Below, in pieces: positions 56,001 to 64,000 of a DNA stretch of 64,000 nt. Origin of the DNA: Echinarachnius parma (Eukaryota > Echinodermata > Echinoidea > Clypeasteroida > Echinarachniidae); contig JBAMJV010007947.1 in NCBI GenBank assembly GCA_037951105.1, forward strand, positions 16,194-80,193, given 5' to 3'. The notes under the pieces were generated by a model that did no database searches, was not told the origin of the DNA, and worked only from the letters and a program-made list of their open reading frames with translations. Made by a program: the position numbers and the translations under genes. Every line of letters begins with the position of its first letter. Within the stretch, counting starts at the first letter, position 1.

Positions 56001-57573
56001 CCGGCCTTTCCCGTAACATTTTTCTTGATTTTTCTGTCGAGTTGTCTTATTGGCTTACTGAGACATCTCTCTGATTCTTTATCCAATCAGAATAGTTATA
56101 AGATGTTTTAACAAAAACGGCTACGATCAGCTGATCGTCAGCTTTCAAATGATATACAAATCAATGGACAAATTTTTTTTGTTCAAGACTTTAGTAGGCC
56201 GCGAAGATTGGGTGAAAATGCAAGTAAAAAGAGCCAAATTTCAAGGTTATTTTCAAATTTAAATATTCAAATTTCTAGAGTTTTTACATAAATAAGGTTT
56301 TCATGGAAGTAATGTTCTTTGTTTATATTTTCATCATCATATTGACAGTTGCAACTCTTAAATGTCAGTTTTTAAGCTACAACTTTCTGAAGTTAGGAGA
56401 AAAATATCAAATTTTCGAAAAATTCGGACAGCCGCATTTTTATTGCACTTTATATCGACCGTGGAAGGAAATACGGACATACACGATGTGTTTTAGGAAA
56501 ATTAGATATGTATTTATAAATAATTCACAAACAACTTGTCGTTATTTTGTTTTATTTTCTAGATATAAAATTAACAATTCACTCTAAAAGCAGCTGAAGC
56601 AACATTCGTGCGCGACTCCATTGGGAGTTTAGCCATGTCTATCGGCGTGGCTATCCTTCGCCATTACATGTTACGCAAATTCCAGCATGAATCTAAACCA
56701 ATGAGTGCGCGGAACTCACTCACGCCGTCACAGAGTTATGAGCAACAAACTCGGTAATTTATTTATTATCTGATTATGAAATTACATTTAAACTAGTGAA
56801 ATCGATGTCAGATTTACTATTTAATCCAGGTAAGATGTTTTATCTAATTTATTTCATTTTAAAAGCTGTTATTTCGTGTTATTCGAAAAGTTCGACGGTA
56901 AATCAATGACGAGGGGCAAAGCACGTGAAATTATTCAGACCGCCGTAAGCAGCTGGATAGCGATGCCGACGCGCTCGGGTATGGTCTTACGCGCAGAACC
57001 GTATGATTTGTTGTTCATGAGATTTACGGCTAACAATTTTTCTGAGGAATTTAGCTAAAAACTGACCATTTAAGAGTTGTAACACCCATCAATGAAATCA
57101 AGAACAGGTCCCAAATATTACATTTATGACACTCGCTTTGTCGGGAAAACTCTAGGTTTTTCAATATTTCGTCTTAAAAATAGGCTTTTAATTCATCCGT
57201 GAAAGCCTTTTTGTCATATTTAACCCCTTTTTAAATGTCTTATATAAATGTGAATATTCAGTTAAATTGAATACAAACATATCGATAAGAAAGAGTAGGA
57301 TAAGAAGTTTGTTGTAAAATGATCCATATTTCTTCCACAATGCTGAATTTCTAAATAAAAGAGAAATTATGAAAGCTAGATTGAGTTCCGAGTTCAAATT
57401 GACGCAACGTTAAGCGGTACGATTGCTCGCAGAGTTTACACTAGATCATTGCACGCGCAACGCCGGAAATGCGCGACGCTGATTGGTGCCAGCAAACACT
57501 GTTGTGTCATTGGGGTATCATGGCAGCGAGCATAGAACTTCCATACGTTGTGTACAACGTGCACATACGTGCT
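52072..57573. repeat. 2,751-bp tandem duplication, two full copies
   Basis: Every landmark between 52072 and 54822 recurs exactly 2,751 bp downstream (for example 52629/55380, 53552/56303, 54125/56876, 54732/57483), and a third partial copy of about 290 bp follows to 57862. I noticed only about one substitution (ATACATATC versus ATACAAATC near 53407/56158) and small (CAAA)n changes near the end. Open frames inside (94 codons from 53552, 60 codons from 54125) lack recognisable domains. Confidence 0.93.
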
Positions 57574-57862
57574 ATAACGTGCAGATATTATTTAGGCACA
57601 CACGTGCATTAAATACATACTCAAACTTCAAGGTTCCACAGAATTTGCAGGGGTCAACCAATCATCACCAAAATCTAATCGATTCTTCCATGTCACTATC
57701 CAAACATTCCCTGAAAATTTGGTGCAAATCCGTTCACCCGTTCTCTAGTTATCTTGTACACAAACAAACAAAAAAAAAAACAAAACAAAAAAAAAAACAG
57801 ACAAACAAACAAACATACGGAACCCTTTACATAACCCCCTGCCGATTTCATCGGCGTGGGTA

Positions 57863-58249
57863 ATCAGTATATTAACGTATTTTCATATCTTAACATAATC
57901 ATGTAATATATAATTTTTAATTTACATCTAAATGATACAAACAAAATTGTATTGTTGTACATCAAATAAAACAGAGCATGAACATAAAAAAGGGGGGAAA
58001 AGAGGGAAAAAACTCTTTTCCCCTCAAAGAACACACCTATACAAGTGCTTACATACACACACACACCCATCCACAGAAAACATGCCTACATCTGGTGAGA
58101 ATCTCGACCATTATGTCCGCCTTATTCGTTGTATTGCTTCTGTTTGCCTTCCTTATTCTAAATTGTCCCACATTCTAAAATGATACGTTAGTGTACCACG
58201 GTCCCCAGCTAATTTGTTCTCCTCCTTTCTATTTTCTAATAATCTTTTC
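57863..58249. other. LINE 3' untranslated part; no gene seen
   Basis: AT-rich sequence with a CACACA run near 58050. It is continuous (on the minus strand) with the reverse transcriptase C-terminal part and leads into the border of the tandem array. Confidence 0.55.
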
Positions 58250-58738
58250 TTAATCTCCAAAGCAGTTGGTGGTTTTATTTCTATTTTTACTATCTATAAA
58301 TATCATGTATTTTACCAAAATTATTATATGATTTAATAACTGTTCCTTCCCTATATTTAACTCAACTATTCCTACATGGATATCTTTCCAATTTATATTT
58401 CTAATCTCTACTAAATTAAATAAATTTCCACACGCTTCGCAAATTGGTTTTACTTTCTCACAAAGAAAAAACAAATGCTCGTAAGTTTCTTCATATTTAC
58501 CACAAAAAGAACTTAAATTACTATCAACCATTTTAAATGTATATAAATATAATTTAGTATATATAATATTATAAAGCATTTTAAATTGAAATTCTCGAAG
58601 CTTACTATTCAAAGTGCATTTTCTAAGTATTAAGAATATTAATTGTATGTCTTTCCCATTAATATTATAAATCTGCTCTAAATTTCGTTCTGCATATGAT
58701 TTTTCTACTTTTTTACTCAATAAAAAAGTATATATCAT
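58250..58738 (-). pseudogene. C-terminal part of the L1/Tx1-like LINE protein
   Basis: A 162-codon frame reading KLREFQFKMLYNIIYT, SNLSSFCGKYEETYEHLFF and LCEKV. The short Cys/His pattern resembles the C-terminal region downstream of the reverse transcriptase in L1/Tx1 elements. It follows the main frame after a stop and a frame change between 58738 and 58814, so the copy is broken. Confidence 0.7.
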
Positions 58739-58813
58739 TTTTGATAATAACCTTATCTAACATATATACCTTGTCAAAAATTAAAAGGTTCATATCTAAT
58801 TCCCTATCTATAT

Positions 58814-60496
58814 TTACTGTAAGTGAATATTTTTATTCAAAAATTGTTTCCATGAAGGGAGAATGCCAAGAAAAATACGTTGTATTTCCATAATCTCTAA
58901 ACTATTTAAACCTTTTCTTTGAAATTCCTCATTTGATTTTATATTGCCTTCCCCATCAACAATATGATGCAACCTATAAATATTCTTTTTAAATAACTGT
59001 TCATTGAAAGGAACATGTCCATCAATAAAAACAAATCTATTATTATAAATAATTTCATTCCTTTTAGAAATATTTTCTTTTAACAAAAATGTTTTCGTGG
59101 CAATCCAAGCGTCCAACATGTCTCTATAAAAAGCTGGTAATGCTAATTTAAATATATCTATGATTGCATTATTATTATAAAATATCAAAGTTCCACCAAA
59201 ATCTTTAGTTAAATAATTAAAATATTGCTTCCATCCCATATTTGCATCCCCCGTTAAAAGTCTCTTTACCCACATAATCCTCTGCACTAAAATGAATAAA
59301 TGGAAGTCAGTTAATCTTAGCCCACCTCTACAATAATCCAAGAACATTACATTACGCTTAATCTTATCTTTTCCATTCCACAAAAAGTCAAAAACCAATT
59401 TATCCAAATCTTGAAATACCCAATTCGGTACTGGTGTCAGTGCCGACACATAAATTAATTTTGACAAAATAAACGTTTTTATCAATTGAATTTTTCCCAT
59501 TAAAGTTAAATCTCTTTGTTTCCACCACGATAGCAACTTTTTAATTTTATTCAAAATTTCCTTATAAGTTGTCCTTTCCTGAACAACATCTAAAGAAAAA
59601 TAAATACCCAAAATCTTCACTATTTGTACTATTTTACCAAATGGAAGAGCAATATCTTTATTTTGAGAAAGGCCTAACAATAATATGAAAGTTTTTTCTT
59701 TATTAATTTTTAATCCAGAATTTCTAGCAAAACTTTTAAACAATTTCTCCACCCTTTTAAATGATTTGGAGTCCCGAATAAAAAGAGTCATATCGTCTGC
59801 ATAAAGAATTTGTTTTATTTGTACGTTATTAAACGTGAATCCTTGAATATGAGGGTCTTTATATATTGAACGAACTAAAATTTCAATACAAAGTATAAAC
59901 AAATATGGGGACAGAGGGTCCCCCTGCCTTACACCCCTCTTAATATTAAAGTATCCAGTAGATGCGCCCCCATTAAAAACACAACTTTGAGCATTATTAT
60001 AAATAGTCTCCACCCATCTACAAAATGACGGTCCAAAACCAAATGTAATTAAAACCTTCTGCAAAAAAGTATGTGAAACTGAATCAAAAGCCTTTTCAAT
60101 ATCAATTATCATCATATATCCAGGTATTTTATTGACTGATGTATGATGAATTATATCATCTATCATTCTTATTGCTTCACCTATATTTCGATCTTTTAAA
60201 TATCCCACCTGGTTGACAGAAATTATTTCATTTAAAACTGTTTTAATCCTTATTGAAAGCAATTTAGTTAAAATTTTGTAGTCTACATTCAATAAAGATA
60301 TTGGTCTATAATTTTTTATAAATAGGGGGTATTTTCCTTCTTTATGAATTAAACTTATAACTGCCTGTTTTTGTGACGAAGATAATTCCTTTTTTTCGAA
60401 AGCTAAATTTAAAGAGTTTACTACCAAATTTCCTATTAGTGGCCAAAACTGTATATAAAATTCCACACTTAAACCATCGTTCCCCGGTGATTTATT
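58814..60496 (-). pseudogene. L1/Tx1-like LINE reverse transcriptase, 5'-truncated
   Basis: A long open frame (550 codons from 60466, open further up to the truncation with NKSPGNDGLS). Motifs in order from the Met at 60466: NYRPISLLNVDYKI (52-65), IIDIEKAFDSVSH (120-132), RGVRQGDPLSPYLFILCIE (177-195) and LYADDMTLF (221-229, catalytic Asp pair), then KINKEKT in the following palm region. These are typical of L1/Tx1-group non-LTR retrotransposons. The apurinic endonuclease that precedes the reverse transcriptase in this group is missing, because the copy is 5'-truncated at 60500. A stop at 58814 separates it from its C-terminal part, so it is dead despite the long frame. Confidence 0.88.
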
Positions 60497-60912
60497 ACAT
60501 GCCTGTTATCATTAAAAGAGAGCCATTAAAACACAAGAGGGCGCTTTCTAAAAAAGCATTGGTTTCAACCATTTTTCATACAAAATTGTGCATGTGATGT
60601 TTTGTTGAAATAATGATTACATAGAGAGATCATCAACGACTATTTAAAAACCTCTTTTGAAAATGTTTGACAAAGTTTAAGAATTTGGTTAATTAAAAAA
60701 AAAAAAATCATCGAATAAATCTAGGCCCCAGATTGATTCCGATCGGATATATATATTGATATTTCAGCCGTTTCTGAACCGATTCTGATCAAATAACGTT
60801 TATTCTGTCATTAGAATTGTATGCTCTTTCAAATTGTACACTCAGTTTTTATCTCACACAAACAAATATTTCGTGCAGCGCCCTCAATACCAAAACTGAA
60901 TTACCCATTTAA

Positions 60913-61087
60913 GAAATGGACATTACTATCTATAATTAGACTTTTTTTCTTTTCAGGAAACTATTTTATTTGAAACATAATTTTTTTTAAGTTAAAAACA
61001 TTTTGAATTTTCTGTTTTGAACCAATAAAAACCTTATACAACTTGACTCTGTACACCCACCCACACACCTGTATCTCACGAATGAAG
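60913..61087. other. 3' end of the large intron
   Basis: AT-rich sequence, then CACCCACCCACACACCTGTATC and AATGAAG, used as a weak acceptor for the next exon. Confidence 0.5.
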
Positions 61088-61267
61088 GTCATGCATCTGA
61101 CGTCATTCATGACCTTTTCCGTGAGCATCAGCTCCGTTGCGATCCTATGCATCTATGCCAAGCTGTCCAACTACCTGAGTGGCTACACCGGCGGCAATCA
61201 GGACGGGGGACGAGGACTCAACCAAATGCACTGGGGCTGGTGCGCCATTCTCCACCAAGATTATATG
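61088..61267 (+). CDS. Membrane-segment exon 3 of the multi-pass protein gene
   Basis: Sixty codons in phase 0 at both borders: VMHLTSFMTFSVSISSVAI, LCIYAKLSNYLSGYTGG, NQDGGRGLNQMHWGWCAIL, HQDYM. A hydrophobic helix of about 20 residues is followed by a polar loop and a second, Trp-rich, less hydrophobic stretch. The donor is strong (ATG before GTGAGT). The acceptor (GAATGAAG) has a weak pyrimidine tract. The ATG at 61082 also opens this frame, so a start here in an alternative transcript is possible. The start of the helix (TSFM) resembles that of the preceding exon (TSFV). A decayed copy of this exon lies about 590 bp downstream. Confidence 0.68.
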
Positions 61268-61324
61268 GTGAGTATTAGTGCGCAGCACCATATTGAAGTA
61301 TAGCTAGGGTATTAAAGGGAATGC

Positions 61325-61550
61325 GTCGTCAAAGTCGAAAATACGAACAAGGGCAATGCCATGTTTCTAGCACCATACGAAATAGTGCGCGCTCGCAAAA
61401 AAACTCTGACCGTATAATATAATATGTAAAGGCACAGTTAAAGGGAATGTGTCGTCAAAGACGAGAATACACACAGGGCAGTGCCATGTTTCTAGCACCA
61501 GACGAAATCGTGCGCGCCCGCAAAAAAACTCTGACCATAATAATAGCTTA
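61325..61550. repeat. Two tandem copies of a 126-bp unit
   Basis: GTCGTCAAAG(T/A)CGA(A/G)AATAC, GGCA(A/G)TGCCATGTTTCTAGC and CGCAAAAAAACTCTGACC occur at 61325 and 61451. Confidence 0.92.
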
Positions 61551-61719
61551 TTTATACGAGCAACGGAGCGCGCGTAGTGCGTAATATTACAGCCGCCTCC
61601 CTATTATCACTTTGTAAGCGTCATCTGCATGTCCACGATTGTCAGCCTTTAAACTCAAGCGGAGGCGGGGATTTGAGGTACGAAATTATTCGAAGGGTAA
61701 GGCAGCTCCGTGTAATAAT

Positions 61720-61857
61720 AGCGATCCTGATTTGCGATAAGCTATGCGAAACTGTCCAACTTCATGAGTGCCCACGGCTATAAGCAGGACGGGGAGCGCG
61801 AGCTCAACCAAATGCACTGAGGTTGATGCGCCGTGCTACACCAAGATTATATGATTA
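61720..61857 (+). pseudogene. Decayed duplicate of membrane exon 3
   Basis: It aligns with 61131-61267 at an offset of about 589 bp. AACTGTCCAACTTCATGAGTG, CAGGACGGGGAGCGCGAGCT, CAACCAAATGCACTGAGG and CACCAAGATTATATG all have counterparts in the exon. Both Trp codons of the WGW motif are now TGA, a frame change precedes the middle part, and the GTGAGT donor has become ATTAGA. It cannot be spliced or translated as an exon. Confidence 0.85.
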
Positions 61858-62065
61858 GAGGTGTATTTGTTTTATGGCAGTCAGTTCAGAGACACTATCG
61901 GTGCGAAATCTCTTTATAATTATTTATCATATTGTTTTGAAAAATAGTCACGAATAACTAAATGATTATTGCGTTAATTAAAACCATGACTGAATTATTC
62001 TTTGGCAAATTTTAGTTTCTATGTTTTCTCGCATCGTGTTTAACGAGATCTTGCCCGCGTCATAA
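61858..62065. other. Intron sequence, nothing recognised
   Basis: AT-rich, non-coding. Confidence 0.5.
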
Positions 62066-62159
62066 TATTTATTATTATTGTTGTTATTATTATCATTATT
62101 ATTATTATTATTATTATTGTTGTTATTGTTATTATTATATTTAATAATTATTATTATTT

Positions 62160-62211
<52 letters not shown>

Positions 62212-62271
62212 CATTATTATTATTATTATTATTATTATTGTTATTATTATATTTTAAAATTATTATTATTT

Positions 62272-62342
<71 letters not shown>

Positions 62343-62390
62343 GTTATTGTTATTATTATTAGTAGTATTATTATTATTATTATCATTATT
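62066..62390. repeat. (ATT)n microsatellite
   Basis: About 320 bp of ATT repeats with occasional TGT and TCA interruptions and two short AATTATTATTTGTATT-like interruptions, giving an internal duplication. Confidence 0.95.
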
Positions 62391-62699
62391 TTATTTGGCA
62401 AATCAAGTATACAATAGAATAGTAACAAAGTGAAGAAATTTCAACCACTGGAATGCCAGGGCTTGGAAAAAGTTAATTGAATAACTGTGGCTAAAAGCCT
62501 TCAGTCCCAATTCCAATGGTTGCTAACAGAATCAAATATTTAAATGAATGATAAAGGGATTTTTAATGATTAAAGGCATCGTAAATTAATATCAATCACG
62601 AAACGCATGACATGGATGAAATCGAAATCAAACCTATTCATAAATGCCATAACTTTTCTCGAGATCAGTTTTATGTAGGAATAAATAGTTTACATAAAA
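62391..62699. other. Intron sequence, nothing recognised
   Basis: AT-rich, non-coding. Confidence 0.5.
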
Positions 62700-63170
62700 A
62701 TGCATTATTTGGATGCGGTGTGGCCAGTTGATTGGTAGACCGCGCACTTTCCAGTTGCTAATGAGATCCTAAATTTGAACAATCTGTATGCCCACTGCGT
62801 GTGTCCTTCAACAATACATTTAATCCACAATTGCTGCTCTCTTCCCAACTGTCTACCGTAAATGGGGAACAGGTAGGAAGTGAAAGCCTTTATGTCAATG
62901 ATCTTCTTAATGCCCATGAGCCGCTTGGAAGGAGGAATGCTCCCCAGGGAGTGAAGATCATCGTACCGAGGGGGTGTTAAACACCCCCCTTAACGCCAAA
63001 ATGAGTGTTTTATGTATTCAAACACACCCAACTACGTCACTGAATGAAGCTAAAACCGTGAAGATGATGCACATACATAATGCGTGCTGGTTTGCATTGT
63101 TTTATATGACCAGGTTGATAATAGCGTAAAGCGCTTAGAGTTTATATTATTAGGCGCTTATTTATATTTT
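62700..63170 (+). mobile_element. tRNA-derived SINE-like element, interrupted
   Basis: The head GTGGCCAGTTGATTGGTAGA resembles an A box and CTAAATTTGAAC a decayed B box. The body (TTGCTGCTCTCTTCCC, ATGCTCCCCAGGGAG) and tail (GCGTAAAGCGCTTAGAG, TTAGGCGCTTATTTATA) match the copy at 28430-28665. An unrelated stretch at about 62965-63100 separates body and tail. Confidence 0.65.
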
Positions 63171-63185
63171 TTCTTTCTTTTGTAG

Positions 63186-63383
63186 GCCAGGCGACTACAA
63201 TATCTGTACGGTGCCGATGGGCTAAGCCTGCCGAGTCCGGGCTTTCTCGCCGCGTGCTTTCTCTGGCCCGTCTTCAACGTCGGTCTCGAGATCGGATACG
63301 TCAACATCCTCGGCGATATCGAATGCAGCCACCACACATCGACCTGCGAGAGTACTATAAATGCTCCTTTCGCTTACACAGAG
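63186..63383 (+). CDS. Membrane-segment exon 4 of the multi-pass protein gene
   Basis: A strong acceptor (TTTCTTTCTTTTGTAG) precedes 63186, and GTATAT follows 63383. Sixty-six codons, phase 0 in and out: ARRLQYLYGADGLSLPSPG, FLAACFLWPVFNVGLEIGY, VNILGDIECSHHTSTC and ESTINAPFAYTE. A hydrophobic helix sits in the middle, and two Cys residues follow in a polar loop. The GC content and codon use are markedly different from the surrounding AT-rich intron. The gene continues beyond the window. Together with exons 2 and 3 it gives at least three membrane segments. I cannot name the family. Confidence 0.78.
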
Positions 63384-64000
63384 GTATATTCAGAACAACG
63401 TTACAGTTTTTTGTATCGTAGTATTTGTATTGCAGACAGGGCATCAAGTCGTGCAATTGAATCAATGAAGAAAGATTAAGCAGTATAATATACACATTAC
63501 AAAATAGATGTCTAATTATGTATTGCAATTATATCTTTTTTTTCACTGAGCCTTTTCTTTTATTCAGTCAACTTCATCTATATTTCATTATTCACAATAT
63601 CAATCTATGTCTGATATCGCTTCTTCATTCATCGCAATTTCGATTTGCATAAATCTCGAGTAAAATTATTTATGACCAGTTGCCAGGAAACCTTTGCAAC
63701 ATCACCAACTGGAAAGCTGAGAAAAATAACAAAATATAAGACTTTGTAAAATATACAGGCCCGAATTCTCATTAATGGCACAGCTTGGCACAAATGGCTT
63801 TAGTCGTAGACTACCAGTAACCAGTTAAGCCGTCTTGCATCTGTGAACCCATTGATGGTTGTCATTTTCCACCAAAGATATTCGAATGGTTTCTTTTCTT
63901 TATCCAATCAATCCCTCTAGTCCTGCTTAGCAATTAGGACAAAGGGCCGCTTGCCATTTCGAAAATAGTATAATCGGTCACAAGGAATATAACAGCGTGT
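63384..64000. other. Start of the next intron; no exon seen before the window end
   Basis: AT-rich sequence with no convincing coding segment. Confidence 0.55.

Larger units (their letters stand above)
50913..57862. repeat. Seven-kilobase tandem/composite array inside the LINE 3' region
   Basis: The left border is ACTAGAAGGCCGACAAAGTC; the right border is GATTTCATCGGCGTGGGTA. TACCCACGCC near the left border is the inverse of GGCGTGGGTA at the right. Internal copies of both borders recur (left type at 51117, 53094, 55845; right type near 51700, 52350, 53055, 55105, 55805). The segment before each right border has GGTGCAAATCCGTTCACCCG and then (CAAA)n, a common 3' architecture of non-autonomous elements in invertebrates. 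It is a multiplied element of unknown class. Confidence 0.85.
50852..60500 (-). mobile_element. L1/Tx1-like LINE, 5'-truncated, itself carrying a 7-kb insertion
   Basis: It is flanked by GCCT duplications inside a MITE. On the minus strand it runs from the truncated reverse transcriptase (60500) to a 3' UTR around 57863, continues after the inserted array at 50912, and ends with AATAAATATCATTG and a poly(A) run at 50852-50863. Without the array the LINE copy is about 2.7 kb. Confidence 0.85.
50721..60908 (-). mobile_element. TTAA MITE family 1, minus-strand copy split by a 9.6-kb insertion
   Basis: The left part (50721-50851) begins AGGGGTAGTACAGTTTTGG after TTAA (50717-50720) and stops in GTAAAAAGCCT. 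The right part (60501-60908) resumes with GCCTGTTATCATT and ends CCAAAACTGAATTACCCAT before TTAA (60909-60912). Other copies read GTAAAAAGCCTGTTATCATT without a gap, so the intervening DNA is an insertion with a GCCT target duplication. Confidence 0.92.

Noticed and set aside
51333-57863. Repeated 116-135 codon frames beginning MVPCARSRCT or MVPANTVVS
   Set aside because: They lie in a tandem repeat, run into (CAAA)n tracts, and are conserved only because the DNA copies are young.
61978-62433. Poly-Ile/Asn/Tyr/Leu frames
   Set aside because: Translation of an (ATT)n microsatellite.

Overview
The window is nuclear DNA from a multicellular eukaryote. It contains split coding exons with GT/AG borders, non-LTR retrotransposons, MITE-like hairpin elements, tRNA-derived SINE heads, interstitial TTAGGG-type repeats and single-exon class A GPCR genes in AT-rich, repeat-laden DNA. 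The mix suggests a marine invertebrate animal, possibly an echinoderm or another invertebrate deuterostome. No marker gene fixes the phylum, so that placement is an inference.

Layout. Positions 1-1250 are a polypurine minisatellite with a 91-bp unit. A possible first exon of a minus-strand gene follows at 1305-1425. Positions 1900-12300 are layered transposons: a 1.8-kb inverted-repeat element with a palindrome inserted in one arm, a second inverted-repeat element, and a TTAA-flanked MITE split by a LINE that was itself split by another TTAA-flanked hairpin MITE. Part of that LINE and its flank is duplicated at 10.3-12.3 kb. Positions 12.3-18.7 kb lie between long inverted arms and contain a LINE with a 591-residue open reading frame. 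Positions 18.7-31.2 kb hold dispersed MITEs, SINEs, G/C homopolymer tracts and one plausible isolated exon at 25.2 kb.

The clearest genes are two tandemly duplicated intronless GPCR genes at 33.6-35.0 and 39.8-41.1 kb. They lie in a duplicated block (31.2-35.0 and 36.3-41.2 kb) whose copies have since gained different insertions. The first copy lacks the start codon used by the second. The second has a stop codon 12 codons earlier than the first.

From 47.7 kb to the right edge I reconstruct one multi-exon plus-strand gene for an unrecognised multi-pass membrane protein. A long Gly/Ser/Asp-rich exon is followed by three phase-compatible exons, each with one hydrophobic segment. Its second visible intron is 10.7 kb. 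Most of that intron is a three-level nest: a TTAA MITE split by an L1/Tx1-like LINE, whose 3' region is split by a 7-kb tandem array with 648-bp and 2,751-bp periods.

The genes do not form a shared pathway. What unites the window is repeat biology: several unrelated-looking MITE families flanked by TTAA, and insertions nested deeply enough to order in time. I found no prokaryotic system, CRISPR array, rRNA gene or convincing functional tRNA gene.
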